This document shows positions 49,644 to 62,243 of a stretch of 64,000 bases of DNA, one piece after another. The DNA is taken from assembly GCF_014117215.1 (NCBI RefSeq), contig NZ_JACGXS010000006.1, positions 1 to 64,000 on the forward strand, read 5' to 3'. Source of the stretch: Stenotrophomonas tumulicola. GTDB taxonomy: Bacteria; Pseudomonadota; Gammaproteobacteria; Xanthomonadales; Xanthomonadaceae. Both the position numbers and the translations under genes were made by a program. Within the stretch, counting starts at the first letter, position 1; each line of letters begins with the position of its first letter. The notes below the pieces were generated by a model, which saw nothing but the letters and a program-made list of their open reading frames with translations, was not told where the DNA came from and ran no database searches.

Positions 49644-49883
49644 TCAAACGGCGGCCTTGGGCTTGCTCGTATCGCCCTTTTTGAATCCCCGGTCGCCGGC
49701 GATGAACGCCTCCAGCATGTGCGGGATCAGCGTTACCGCATCAACCGCCTCGCCATACGCCTGCGCGTGCAGCGCGGCGTAGCGGTCGAGGTCGGCTTTC
49801 AGGCTGGCCGGGCAGGCGAAGGTCAGTTTGACGCTCTCGGTCTTGAGCAGCCGCCCCAGCCGCAGCTTCTTGGTCGTGCTCAT
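49644..49883 (-). CDS. DUF2274 family protein of conjugative elements
   Basis: This 79-residue protein (KLRLGRLLKTESVKLTFACP, LKADLDRYAALHAQAYGEAV, ending with a basic tail) matches DUF2274. Such genes typically follow trbI in the Trb/T4SS cluster of integrative conjugative elements. Its start overlaps the trbI stop (ATGA), as in those clusters. It marks this segment as debris of a conjugative island. Confidence 0.85.
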   Translation of the reverse strand: MSTTKKLRLGRLLKTESVKLTFACPASLKADLDRYAALHAQAYGEAVDAVTLIPHMLEAFIAGDRGFKKGDTSKPKAAV

Positions 49884-50563
49884 CGTGAAGTCCCCCGATT
49901 GAAGAACAGCGGCTGGTACGGCCGCAGCACCAGATCCCGGTTGACGATGATGCGAACCGGCAGGCCCGGCCGCTCGGTCAAGGTGGGCTGGATGTTGAGG
50001 TTGCGCCGGGTCATCTGGCCGACCTGATTGATGCTGTCCTGTGCGCTATCGCGCCCGGCGATGATGATGCGATCACCGTCCTGGCGGTTCTCCGGCGCGG
50101 CCAGTTCGGCGCCGACGCCCAGCAGCGTGGTCAGCACCGCACCGGCGAAGATGCGATCCCAATGCCAATCGACGCCATCCTCCAGGCCGGCGTAGCCGGC
50201 CGGGTCAGTGCCGACCAAGTTGTCGAGCGTGAGCGAGGACGTGTCGGGCAGGATGATCCGGTTCCAGACGACTTGAACGCGGCTCTGCCCGTAGCTGACC
50301 TGGCTGTTGTAGCGGCCGAGGATGCGCGAACCCTGCGGAATCAGCAGGAAGCGCCCGGCGGCCGTGTCATAGACCGGCTCCGTCACCGTGGCGATCACAT
50401 CGCCCGGCAAGTCCGACTTGATGCCTGTGACCAGAGCCCCGGTGACCACCGTTCCGGCCATCACCTGATACGGCGATGCGGGCATTTGCAGGCTGCCGGA
50501 ATTACGGGTTTCCGTGGTTCCGGCTTGCTGGAACGCCTCCTTCTGGTCTTGCCTGTTCTGCAC
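49880..50563 (-). pseudogene. trbI: Truncated trbI (VirB10-like) C-terminal part
   Basis: The 227 residues match the periplasmic C-terminal domain of TrbI/VirB10, the conjugative-channel core protein: VMAGTVVTGALVTGIKSDLP, LLIPQGSRILGRYNSQVSYG, VWNRIILPDTSSLTLDNLVG and PVRIIVNRDLVLRPY. The N-terminal membrane anchor and proline-rich linker, normally about 150-200 residues, are absent. The matching frame can be followed to about 50590 (STAAQPADPTAV) and then ends. The break lies close to guaA, so the rest of the Trb cluster was probably lost with the element end. Confidence 0.85.
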
Positions 50564-50782
50564 GGCCGTCGGGTCGGCAGGCTGGGCCGCCGTCGAGGCC
50601 GGCCCACGGTATGGCCGGCAGCACTTGTGATTATTCTTTCGTAGGATGGGGGCGAGTCACTCTGTCATGCTTGGCCGGGCATGAAGTAAATGCACTACGC
50701 GTTCAATGGCGCGCTTCCATCAACTCGGAAATCGCGGGCTGGTGACGCAGCATCACACCGCGCCACACCAGTCAACGCCGCC

Positions 50783-52348
<1,566 letters not shown>

Positions 52349-52450
52349 GGTGCCCGGGCAATGCAGGAGTGGATACAAAAACGGAACCGGCGGCGGATAG
52401 AGAAAGAGGAACGGGAATCAGCTTCCTCGTTCCTCTTTGCTCATGCCGCG

Positions 52451-53938
<1,488 letters not shown>

Positions 53939-54003
53939 TTACCCTGATTCGCGCCGCAATGGCAGGGGGCGGATGCGACGCAGTGTCGCACTGGCGACAC
54001 CCC

Positions 54004-54075
54004 GGTAGCGCCGGGCCATGCCCGGCGAGCACAACGGCGCTGCGGGGAATCCGCCGGGCATGGCCCGGCGCTACC
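54004..54075. repeat. SMAG-type dimer
   Basis: GGTAGCGCCGGGCCATGCCCGGCG and its inverted partner CGCCGGGCATGGCCCGGCGC plus TACC face each other around a short centre, ending 1 bp before the folD stop codon. Confidence 0.85.
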
Positions 54076-54076
54076 G

Positions 54077-54955
54077 TCAGAATGCTTCCGCGGCTTCGAT
54101 CGTGTTCTGCATCAACGTGGCCACGGTCATCGGCCCTACCCCGCCCGGCACCGGCGTGATCCAGCTGGCGCGCGAGGCGGCTGCCTCGAAACCGACGTCT
54201 CCCACCAGGCGGCCGTCATCCAGGCGATTGATGCCGACGTCGATCACCACCGCACCCGGCTTCACCCATTCACCCGGCACGATATCCGGACGGCCCACCG
54301 CCACCACCAGGATGTCGGCGTTGCGCACGGCCTGTTCCAGCACGTCCCGTGGGGTGAACTTGTGGCAGCTGGTGACGGTGCAGCCGGCGATCAGCAGCTC
54401 CAGGCCCATCGGGCGGCCCACGTGGTTGCTGACCCCCACGATGGTCGCATTGCGGCCCCGCACCGGCTGGTCGGTATGGCCAAGCAGGGTGGTGATGCCG
54501 CGCGGCGTGCACGGCCGCAGGCCGAACTCACGCAGGGCCAGATGGCCGACATTCTCCGGATGGAAGCCGTCCACGTCCTTGCGCGGGTCGATGCGCTGGA
54601 TCAGCCGGCGTGCATCGGGGATGCCCGGGAGCGGCAGCTGGATCAGGATGCCGTGGATCCTGGGGTCCGCGTTCAGCTGGTCGATCAGGGCCAGCAGCTC
54701 GGCTTCGCTGGTGCCGGCCGGCAGGTCGAAATCGTGCGCTTCGATGCCGACCTTCTCTGCGGCGCGGCGCTTGTTGCGCACGTAGACCGTCGAAGCCGGG
54801 TCCCCCCCCACCAGCACCACCGCCAGCCCGGGACGGCTGCCGCCCGCTGCGATGCGGGCATCGACACGCACCTTCAGGCTGTCGAGCAGGTCCTCGGAAA
54901 TACGGCGGCCGTCAAGGATGCGGGCGGTTGCGGAAGCGTCGGTGTTCAAGGTCAT
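54077..54955 (-). CDS. folD: Methylenetetrahydrofolate dehydrogenase / cyclohydrolase
   Basis: This 292-residue bifunctional enzyme interconverts 5,10-methylene-THF and 10-formyl-THF in the cytoplasm. The catalytic lysine is in [21 protein letters not shown] follows, and the NADP-binding segment is [32 protein letters not shown] ends the protein. The ATG at MTLNTDAS is used. The 159 bases upstream, to the KefC gene end, contain a SMAG-like GTAGAGCGGGC unit near 55026 and no gene. Confidence 0.97.
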   Translation of the reverse strand: MTLNTDASATARILDGRRISEDLLDSLKVRVDARIAAGGSRPGLAVVLVGGDPASTVYVRNKRRAAEKVGIEAHDFDLPAGTSEAELLALIDQLNADPRIHGILIQLPLPGIPDARRLIQRIDPRKDVDGFHPENVGHLALREFGLRPCTPRGITTLLGHTDQPVRGRNATIVGVSNHVGRPMGLELLIAGCTVTSCHKFTPRDVLEQAVRNADILVVAVGRPDIVPGEWVKPGAVVIDVGINRLDDGRLVGDVGFEAAASRASWITPVPGGVGPMTVATLMQNTIEAAEAF

Positions 54956-55114
54956 CGAAAGGCGGGCGTGGGGGCGACGGGAGGGTATTGTCCCTGATTC
55001 AGCCGGTGCTGGGGGCCTGCCGACTGTAGAGCGGGCCCCTCGCCCGCTGCTGTTGGCGTGGTGGCGGAGCCAGGCGCAGCGGGTCATGGCCGGCCCTGCC
55101 CGGTGCCGTGTACG

Positions 55115-56944
55115 TTACGCCTCCGGGGGCACCTGGTCGGCATTCAAGGTACGCGACTGCCGCTTGGGTGCAGTGAACGGGGTGGGTGTCGGCACGCCAG
55201 GCAGCGCACTGCCGAACGCCATGTGCGCCCCTGCACGCAGGCTGCCGCCGGCCATCTCCAACTGGAAACGCTCGGCATCGCGCTCGCGTATCTGCTCGGC
55301 GATATCGCGCGCATCGTCTTCCTCGGCACCCAGTTCCATCAGCGCGGCCTGGCCGAACATCACCGCCGATTCGAAGGTTTCGCGGATCTGGAAATCCACG
55401 CCGGCATGGATCAACCGCAGCGAATGTTCGCGGTCGAACGAGCGCACCAGCAGCTTGGCCTGCGGGAATTCGTGCGCCGCCAGTTCGACGATGCGGTCGG
55501 CCTCTTCGGGGCTGTTGACGCATACCGCGATGGCGCGTGCCGTGCCCGCACCCGAAGCGTGCAGCACGTCCAGCCGGGTGCCGTCGCCGTAATAGATCTT
55601 GAAACCGAAGCGTTCGGCGCTGTGGATCATTTCGACGTCGTTGTCGATGATGGTGACGTCCACGTCGCGTGCCAGCAGCGACTGGCTGGCCACCTGCCCA
55701 AAGCGGCCGAAGCCGATCAGCAACACGCTGCCGGACAGCCCATCGGCTGCCTCCACGCCTTCCAGGCTGACCACCGCTGCCGGTGCGAAGCGGCGATGGA
55801 CCAGCACCACCAGCGGCGTCAGCGCCATGGACAACACCACCACCGCGGTGAAATTGGCATTGATGTCCACGTCGATTACGCCGGCGCTGGCAGCCGCGGC
55901 GAACAGTACGAAAGCAAACTCCCCGCCCTGCGCCATCACCACCCCACGATCCAGCGCCTGCGCATGGCTGCTGCCCAGCAGCCGCGCCACGACATAGATG
56001 CACAACGCCTTGGCGGCCATCAGCGCCACCACCAGGCCGGCGATCAGCGGCCAGTTGCCGGCCACCACGCCCAGGTCCAGCGCCATGCCCACGCTGAGGA
56101 AGAACAGCCCCAGCAGGATGCCGCGGAAGGGTTCGATATCGGCTTCGATCTGGTGGCGGAAGGTCGACTCGCTGAGCAGCACCCCTGCCAGGAACGCGCC
56201 CATCGCCATCGACAGGCCAGAGAGCTGCATCAGCAGCGCTGCGCCCAGCACCACCAGCAACGCCGCGGCAGTCATCACTTCACGCGCCTTGGCTGCGGCC
56301 AGGATGCGGAACAACGGATTGAGCAGGAAGCGGCCGACCAGCACCAGGCCGAGCACTGCCCCGGCACCGATCACGATCGACAGCCAGCGCGACCCTTCGC
56401 CATCGGCACTGCCGGCAGACGGGCCCATGAAAGCGACCAGCGCCAGCAAGGGCACGATCAACAGATCTTCGAACAGCAGGATCGAGACGATCTTCTGGCC
56501 CGGCGGCAGCGCGATGTCCCCGCGCTCGGCCAGCAGTTGCATCACCACGGCGGTGGAGGTGAGTACGAAACCGGTGGCACCGATGAAGGCCACCTGCCAG
56601 GGGAGCCCGAACAGTTTGGCGATGAGGGTCAATACCACCGCGCAGGTGGTGATCTGCAGCGTGCCCAGCCCGAAGATCTCCTTGCGCAGGCTCCACAGGT
56701 GCGAAGGCCGCATCTCCAGGCCGATGACGAAAAGAAACATCACCACGCCGAGTTCGGCGGTATGCAGGATCGCCTGCGGATCAGAGAACCAGCCCAGCCC
56801 GAACGGACCGATCACCAGGCCGGCGGTGAAATACCCCAGCACCGATCCGAGGCCGAAACGCCGGAACAAGGGCACCATCACCACCGCCGCCCCCAGCAGG
56901 GCGACGACCTTGACCAGTTCGCTGGTCGCTGCTTCTACCGCCAT
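55115..56944 (-). CDS. KefB/KefC-type cation:proton antiporter with RCK domain
   Basis: This 609-residue paralogue of the protein at 26717 has about 12 membrane helices (SVLGYFTAGLVIGPFGLGWF, FLFVIGLEMRPS, ILLFEDLLIVPLLALVAF, ILLGLFFLSVGMALDL). A TrkA-N domain starts near residue 405 (VLLIGFGRFGQVASQSLL, IDNDVEMIHSAERFG). Its C-terminal tail is longer. Unlike the first copy it is surrounded by housekeeping genes and so is probably the ancestral antiporter. Kef-type function in K+/H+ exchange under electrophile stress is by family. Confidence 0.92.
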   Translation of the reverse strand: MAVEAATSELVKVVALLGAAVVMVPLFRRFGLGSVLGYFTAGLVIGPFGLGWFSDPQAILHTAELGVVMFLFVIGLEMRPSHLWSLRKEIFGLGTLQITTCAVVLTLIAKLFGLPWQVAFIGATGFVLTSTAVVMQLLAERGDIALPPGQKIVSILLFEDLLIVPLLALVAFMGPSAGSADGEGSRWLSIVIGAGAVLGLVLVGRFLLNPLFRILAAAKAREVMTAAALLVVLGAALLMQLSGLSMAMGAFLAGVLLSESTFRHQIEADIEPFRGILLGLFFLSVGMALDLGVVAGNWPLIAGLVVALMAAKALCIYVVARLLGSSHAQALDRGVVMAQGGEFAFVLFAAAASAGVIDVDINANFTAVVVLSMALTPLVVLVHRRFAPAAVVSLEGVEAADGLSGSVLLIGFGRFGQVASQSLLARDVDVTIIDNDVEMIHSAERFGFKIYYGDGTRLDVLHASGAGTARAIAVCVNSPEEADRIVELAAHEFPQAKLLVRSFDREHSLRLIHAGVDFQIRETFESAVMFGQAALMELGAEEDDARDIAEQIRERDAERFQLEMAGGSLRAGAHMAFGSALPGVPTPTPFTAPKRQSRTLNADQVPPEA

Positions 56945-57003
56945 GCGGTGTTCCCTTCAATTCACTTGATTGACGTCAACGATAGGGCATGCACGTGCGT
57001 CCC

Positions 57004-57538
57004 GGTAGAGCGGGGCCATGCCCCGCTGCTTCTGGCTGTGACGGGCATGGCCCGTCACTACCCTGCGTCTCGGTAGAGCGGGGCCATGCCCCGCTGCTTC
57101 TGGCGGTGACGGGCATGGCCCGTCACTACCCTGCATCCCGGTAGAGCGGGGCCATGCCCCGCTGCTTCTGCCGGTGACGGGCATGGCCCGTCACTACCCT
57201 GCGTCTCGGTAGAGCGGGGCCATGCCCCGCTGCTTCTGGCGGTGACGGGCATGGCCCGTCACTACCCTGCCTCCCGGTAGAGCGGGGCCATGCCCCGCTG
57301 CTTTTGGCGGTGACGGGCATGGCCCGTCACTACCCTGCATCCCGGTAGAGCGGGGCCATGCCCCGCTGCTTCTGGCGGTGACGGGCATGGCCCGTAACTA
57401 CCCTGCCTCCCGGTAGAGCGGGGCCATGCCCCGCTGCTTCTGGCGGTGACGGGCATGGCCCGTCACTACCCTGCGCCCCGGTAGAGCGGGGCCATGCCCC
57501 GCTGCTTCTGCCGGTGACGGGCATGGCCCGTCACTACC
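57004..57538 (-). repeat. SMAG array, eight 68-bp units
   Basis: GGTAGAGCGGGGCCATGCC starts at 57004, 57072, 57140, 57208, 57276, 57344, 57412 and 57480: an exact 68-bp period. Each unit pairs a GCGGGGCCATGCCCCGC palindrome with a GTGACGGGCATGGCCCGTCAC palindrome. Units differ mainly in the CTGC(A/C/G)(T/C)C(C/T) linker. Confidence 0.95.
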
Positions 57539-57573
57539 GGTAAAGCGGGGTCAACGCATGCGGCGGCCAGCCG

Positions 57574-58710
57574 TCACCCGCCGCTGCAGAAGGCGGCGTA
57601 GTCGATGTAACCGGGGAACGGCGTGCCGGGGGCGCAGACGGCACACTGCGGGTCGGGGCGGATGCGGGTTTCGCGGAAACGCATGTCCAGCGCGTCGAAG
57701 CGCAGCAGTCGTCCGGTCAGCGGCTCGCCGATGCCGAGCAGCAGCTTCACCACTTCGGTGGCCTGCAGCACGCCAGCCAGCCCTGGCAGCACCCCCAGCA
57801 CCCCGGCTTCGGCACAGTTGGGGGCAAACTCCGGCGGCGGTGGCTCGGGAAACAGGCAGCGGTAACAGGGCGCCACGCCACGCTGCCGGCCGGCATCGAA
57901 CACGCTCACCTGTCCGTCGAAGCGTTCGATCGCCGCATGGACCAGCGGTTTGGCGTGCTTGATGCACGCGTCGTTGAGCAGGTAGCGCAGGGGAAAGTTG
58001 TCCGAGCCATCCAACACCACGTCGATGCCTTCAAGCAGCGCGTCGATGTTGGCCGAGGTCGCCCGTTCGGCGATGGCCTCGACGGTGATGGAAGGGTTGA
58101 GGGCGAGCAGCCGCTGCCGCGCCGAGTCCACCTTCGGCGTGCCGATGCTGGCTTCGGTATGCAGGATCTGCCGCTGCAGGTTGCTGCGTTCCACGTGGTC
58201 GTCGTCGACCATGCGCAGATGCCCTACCCCGGCCGCAGCAAGGTAGAAGCTGGCGGGAGCGCCCAGGCCGCCGGCGCCCACCACCAGCACGCGCGCGCGC
58301 TGCAGGATCCGCTGGCCGGCTTCGCCGACCTGTGGCAACAACATGTGGCGGGAGTAGCGATCATAGAAGTCGCGGTCTTCGTCGCTGGCCAGCGGCTGCA
58401 CCAGCGGCAGGTCCTGCACGCGCCAGGCCACGGTGCCTCCAGCGACCGAAGCGACATTGGCATAGCCGGCGTCATGCAGTGCCTGCGCCGCGTTCAGCGA
58501 GCGCCTGCCGGTCTGGCAGATCAGCAGGATTTCCTGCCCTGGGTGCGGCAGGTGCAGCGCGGGTTCCGCCTGCAGATCGCCCTTGGCGATGCCACGCGCT
58601 CCTTCAGCCATGCCGCCAGCGCGCTCGTGCGCTTCGCGCACGTCGATCAGGACAGCGCCATGGGCGATGCGTTCGTGGGCCAGCTTCGGGGAGATTTCCT
58701 TGATGCTCAT
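57574..58710 (-). CDS. Rhodanese-MoeB/ThiF fusion (sulfur-carrier adenylyltransferase)
   Basis: This 378-residue protein joins an N-terminal rhodanese domain (residues about 5-105, active loop ICQTGRRS) to an E1-like adenylyltransferase. The second part has VVGAGGLGAPASFYLAAAGV (ATP site), RSNLQRQILH, the zinc-type pairs CYRCLFPE and CAVC, and NCAEAGVLGVLPGLAGVLQA. It should activate the C-terminal glycine of ThiS- or MoaD-like carriers and transfer sulfur, for thiamine or molybdopterin synthesis. MSIKEIS is taken as start; MADNV at 58728 is possible. The usual order in eukaryotic Uba4/MOCS3 is reversed (rhodanese at the C-terminus there). Confidence 0.92.
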   Translation of the reverse strand: MSIKEISPKLAHERIAHGAVLIDVREAHERAGGMAEGARGIAKGDLQAEPALHLPHPGQEILLICQTGRRSLNAAQALHDAGYANVASVAGGTVAWRVQDLPLVQPLASDEDRDFYDRYSRHMLLPQVGEAGQRILQRARVLVVGAGGLGAPASFYLAAAGVGHLRMVDDDHVERSNLQRQILHTEASIGTPKVDSARQRLLALNPSITVEAIAERATSANIDALLEGIDVVLDGSDNFPLRYLLNDACIKHAKPLVHAAIERFDGQVSVFDAGRQRGVAPCYRCLFPEPPPPEFAPNCAEAGVLGVLPGLAGVLQATEVVKLLLGIGEPLTGRLLRFDALDMRFRETRIRPDPQCAVCAPGTPFPGYIDYAAFCSGG

Positions 58711-58750
58711 GGCGACATTATCGGCCATGGCGGGTGCAATGGCGGGAGCA

Positions 58751-58896
58751 GCGGGGCATGGCCCCGCTCTACCGGGTGGGCTGCACCGATCGACGTAACC
58801 GCGCGGGTCGCACGGATCCCGGTAGTGACGGGCCATGCCCGTCATCGCCAGATGCAGCGGGGCATGGCCCCGCTCTACCGGGGCCATGCCCGTCAC
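58751..58896. repeat. SMAG repeats between ThiF fusion and der
   Basis: GCGGGGCATGGCCCCGCTCTACC appears twice (58751 and about 58856) and a GGTAGTGACGGGCCATGCCC unit lies at 58821. These fill the gap after der. Confidence 0.85.
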
Positions 58897-58905
58897 AACA
58901 GCAGG

Positions 58906-60303
58906 TCAGCGACCCTTGACGTGCTTCATCAGGCGGCGCTTGGCCTTGACTTGGCGTTCGGTCAGCGGGTTCTTCTTGCCTTCGTACGGGTTGGCACCTT
59001 CGCGGAAGATGAACTGCACCGGGGTGCCGACCAGTTTGAAGCGCTTGCGGAAGAAGTTCTCCAGGTAGCGCTTGTACGAATCCGGCAGGTCCTTCAGGCG
59101 CGTGCCGTGCACGATGAAGGTCGGCGGGTTGGCGCCGCCCGGATGCACGTAGCGCAGCTTGGACACATGCCCACGGATGGCCGGCGGCGGATTGGTCTCG
59201 TAGGCCACTTCCAGCGCCTTGTTGACTTCGCTGGTGCTGAACTCGTGGTTGGCCGAGGCATGCGCACGATGCACCGCGCGGAACAGCTCGCGCAGGCCCG
59301 AACCGTGCATCGCCGAAATACGCACCGACTCCGCCCACGGAACGAATCCCAGGCGCAGCGACAATTGCGTCTCGGCCTGTTCGCGCTGGTAGTCGGTCAG
59401 CCCATCCCACTTGTTGATGGCGATCACCAGTGCACGACCCGCATCCAGCACCGCGCCCAGCACGCTGGCGTCCTGGTCGGTGACGCCTTCATGCGCGTCC
59501 AGCATCAACACGGCCACCTGGCACTGCTCGATCGCCTGCAGTGTCTTGACCACGGAGAACTTCTCCACCGCCTCATCCACCCGCGCCTTCCGGCGCAGGC
59601 CGGCGGTGTCGATCAGGCGGTACTCGCGGCCGTCACGTTCCAGGTCCACCGAGATGGAATCGCGGGTGGTGCCCGGCACTTCCGAGGCGATCATCCGCTC
59701 TTCGCCCAGGATGCGGTTGACCAGCGTCGACTTGCCCACGTTGGGACGGCCGACGAAGGCAATGCGCACCCGGTTCGGATCGTTGTCCATCTCCTCGGTG
59801 CTGCCCTCTTCCGGCAGGCGCTGCACGACTTCATCGAGAAGATCGTCCAGGCCCTGGCGGTGGGCTGCGGAGATGGTCAGCATTTCGCTGAAGCCGTAGC
59901 GCGAGAACTCCGCGCGCACGGTGTCTTCGTCGGTGCCGTCGATCTTGTTGATCAGCAACACCTTGGGCTGCTGCTGCTTGCGCAGCCAGGCCAGGATGTC
60001 ATCGTCCAGCGAAGAGGTGCCGTCACGCGCGTCGACCACGAAGATGATCAGGTCGGCTTCGGCAGCCGCGGCACGAGCCTGGCGTGCGGTAGCACCGGCC
60101 AGGCCTTCCTCCTGTTCGGCGATGCCGCCGGTGTCCACGATCAGGAACGGGTTGTCCTCATCCAGGCGACAGACACCGTAGTTGCGGTCACGGGTCACGC
60201 CGGGCTGGTCATGGACCAGCGCGTCGCGGGTGCGCGTGAGCGCGTTGAAGATTGTGGACTTGCCGACATTCGGCCGTCCGACCAGGGCGACCAGGGGCAG
60301 CAT
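58906..60303 (-). CDS. der: Ribosome biogenesis GTPase Der
   Basis: This 465-residue protein has the tandem GTPase domains unique to Der (EngA): GRPNVGKST appears at residues 9-17 and again near residue 180, each followed by DTGG or DTAG and NKID or NKWD. A C-terminal KH-like domain ends in a basic tail [11 protein letters not shown]. Der is essential for 50S subunit maturation. It lies downstream of bamB by 16 bp, as in many gammaproteobacteria. Confidence 0.98.
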   Translation of the reverse strand: MLPLVALVGRPNVGKSTIFNALTRTRDALVHDQPGVTRDRNYGVCRLDEDNPFLIVDTGGIAEQEEGLAGATARQARAAAAEADLIIFVVDARDGTSSLDDDILAWLRKQQQPKVLLINKIDGTDEDTVRAEFSRYGFSEMLTISAAHRQGLDDLLDEVVQRLPEEGSTEEMDNDPNRVRIAFVGRPNVGKSTLVNRILGEERMIASEVPGTTRDSISVDLERDGREYRLIDTAGLRRKARVDEAVEKFSVVKTLQAIEQCQVAVLMLDAHEGVTDQDASVLGAVLDAGRALVIAINKWDGLTDYQREQAETQLSLRLGFVPWAESVRISAMHGSGLRELFRAVHRAHASANHEFSTSEVNKALEVAYETNPPPAIRGHVSKLRYVHPGGANPPTFIVHGTRLKDLPDSYKRYLENFFRKRFKLVGTPVQFIFREGANPYEGKKNPLTERQVKAKRRLMKHVKGR

Positions 60304-60319
60304 CGCGTTTACTCCGTGA

Positions 60320-61525
60320 TTAATTGGCCAACCGGTAGGCGGTCAGCTTGCCTTCGACGTTCTGCACCAGCAGGACCCCGTCGGCGACTATCGGTTGGGC
60401 CTTGACGGTCCCGCCGGTCTTTGCCCGGGCGGCCATCGCGCCATCGGATTGTTGCAGCCAGTGCACGTAGCCATCGAGATCGCCGACGACCACATAATCG
60501 CCCTGCAACGCCGGCCCGGTCAGCTCGCGACGCGCCAGGCCGGTCTGCGACCAGCTGGCCGTGCCGCTCTGCTTGTCCAGGCCGAACACGCCGCCCTGGT
60601 TGTCGGTGACGATGGCGTAGGACGAGGACAGGGCGACGCCACCGGCGCCACCATGGTCACGTGCCCACAACGGACGACCGGTCGGGCCTTCGATGGCCAT
60701 GGTCTGGTTCTTGAAGCTGCTGGCGTACAGCGTGGAGCCTTCCAGCACCGGTGCGCCGTCGATGTCGGCCATGCGGTCCAGCTCGGTACGCCCTTCCGGG
60801 TTGCCGACCACCTGGTCCCACAGGGTGCGGCCGTCGGCAGACGCCAGCGCGGAGATGCTGCCGTCATCGTTGCCGATGAACAGCACGCCCGGGCCCGGCA
60901 CGATCGGCGCGTTGCCGCGCACGGTCAGCGCCGGCAGTTCGCGCGGGTTGAACCAGCGCTGGGTGCCGTTGGATACATCCAGCGCGGTGATGCGGCCATC
61001 GTTGCTGCGCACGTACACCATGCCCTGGCCGATGGAGGGGGCGGAAATCACTTCACCCGAGACCTTGGCGCGCCACTTCTCGGTGCCGTCATTGGCGTCA
61101 AGCGCGATGACCTGGCCGTCCAGCGTGCCGATGGCCACCAGCCCCTCGCCCACGCCCGGTCCACCGGACAGGCGTAGCTTCGGCTTCTTCTTTTCCTTGG
61201 CCGGCTTGTAGGTCCAGACGTTCTTGCCGGTCTGCAGGTCGATGGCATGCACGCCGCCGGTGATCGCCGCGGCATAGACACGGCCATCGGCCACTGCCGG
61301 GCCCTGGCGGACGCCGATGCGGTCTTCACCCTTGCCCAGGTTCACCGACCACATCTTGTCGACCTTGACGGTCGAGTCGAACTTCACCAGTTCGGCCGGC
61401 TCCTGCAACTTCTTCGCTTCGGCGTCCTTGCCGGCGAACCAGCCCTTCACCGTGCTGCAGCCGGACAGCGCCATGCCGAGCATCGCAACCATGGCAAACC
61501 GCTTGAGGATGACCATCTGACCCAT
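60320..61525 (-). CDS. bamB: Outer-membrane assembly lipoprotein BamB
   Basis: This protein of about 400 residues has a lipoprotein signal ([12 protein letters not shown], lipobox LSGC) and an eight-bladed PQQ-type propeller: [57 protein letters not shown] and [13 protein letters not shown]. It helps BamA insert beta-barrel proteins. Its ATG overlaps the yfgM stop (TAATG); MVILKRF at 61516 is an alternative start. The order yfgM-bamB-der is conserved. Confidence 0.96.
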   Translation of the reverse strand: MGQMVILKRFAMVAMLGMALSGCSTVKGWFAGKDAEAKKLQEPAELVKFDSTVKVDKMWSVNLGKGEDRIGVRQGPAVADGRVYAAAITGGVHAIDLQTGKNVWTYKPAKEKKKPKLRLSGGPGVGEGLVAIGTLDGQVIALDANDGTEKWRAKVSGEVISAPSIGQGMVYVRSNDGRITALDVSNGTQRWFNPRELPALTVRGNAPIVPGPGVLFIGNDDGSISALASADGRTLWDQVVGNPEGRTELDRMADIDGAPVLEGSTLYASSFKNQTMAIEGPTGRPLWARDHGGAGGVALSSSYAIVTDNQGGVFGLDKQSGTASWSQTGLARRELTGPALQGDYVVVGDLDGYVHWLQQSDGAMAARAKTGGTVKAQPIVADGVLLVQNVEGKLTAYRLAN

Positions 61526-62163
61526 TACACCGACTCCTCGGTTGCCGCGACCTTGCCGCCAGCATCCATCAACTTGGTTTCCAGCAGGCGCCGCTGCGGC
61601 GCCGCCACGTCCAGCGTCTTGAGCGCCTTCTCATACTGTTCGCGGGCCTGGTCACGCTTGCCCTGCGCCGCCAGTGCATCGCCGTGGATCTCCAGCGCGC
61701 CGGCGTCGGTCGCCTGGCCAAGCAGGGTGATCGCTTCCGCGCCCTTGCCGGTCGCCACCAGCAGCCGCGCGATGCGCAGGTCCACCACGTGCTTCAGGTC
61801 GCCTTCCACGTCCAGCGCGCGCAGCGTCGCCAGTGCGTCGTCGTTCTTGCCGGCTTCCACCTGGGCCTTGGCCAGCTGCAGCGCAGCCAGTTCCGAATAG
61901 ATGTTGGACGGACCGGCGTCGAGCGCCTTGACCGCCTTGCCGGCATCGTCGAGCTTGTTGTCCTGGATGCCCTGGAGCACCTTCTGGTACTCGATGTTGG
62001 CCGCTGCCAGCTTGTTGCCGTGTTCCTGCTGCCACCACTGCCAGCCGCCGATGGCACCGATGGCAATCACTACGCCGCCGATGATGCTCAGGCCATTCTT
62101 CCGCAGCCAAGTGCGGACGCGTTCACTTTGTTCGTGCTCGTCGAGCAGGTCGTCGATCGCCAT
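61525..62163 (-). CDS. yfgM: YfgM-like tetratricopeptide protein
   Basis: This 212-residue inner-membrane protein has a cytoplasmic start (DLLDEHEQSERVRTWLRKN), one membrane helix at about residues 27-47 (LSIIGGVVIAIGAIGGWQWW) and a periplasmic TPR-like domain. YfgM is an ancillary SecYEG factor that links exported proteins to periplasmic chaperones. TAATG coupling to bamB fits a role in outer-membrane protein biogenesis. Confidence 0.93.
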   Translation of the reverse strand: MAIDDLLDEHEQSERVRTWLRKNGLSIIGGVVIAIGAIGGWQWWQQEHGNKLAAANIEYQKVLQGIQDNKLDDAGKAVKALDAGPSNIYSELAALQLAKAQVEAGKNDDALATLRALDVEGDLKHVVDLRIARLLVATGKGAEAITLLGQATDAGALEIHGDALAAQGKRDQAREQYEKALKTLDVAAPQRRLLETKLMDAGGKVAATEESV

Positions 62164-62243
62164 GCGTACTCTCGCCCTACCCGTGCCGGAGGCAAGCTCG
62201 CCGGGGAGGACTGTTCAATGGATTGTGGATTCCGGCCCGGGCC

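Noticed and set aside
55058..57076. Plus-strand open frame of 672 codons opposite the second KefC gene
   Set aside because: His/Gln-rich shadow translation; the minus-strand antiporter is well supported.
57004..57538. CRISPR-like array
   Set aside because: The units are regular, but the intervals are near-identical palindromes and not unique spacers; they are SMAG repeats.
57937..60405. Long plus-strand open frame (822 codons) across the ThiF fusion and der
   Set aside because: Antisense shadow of conserved genes, without recognisable domains.
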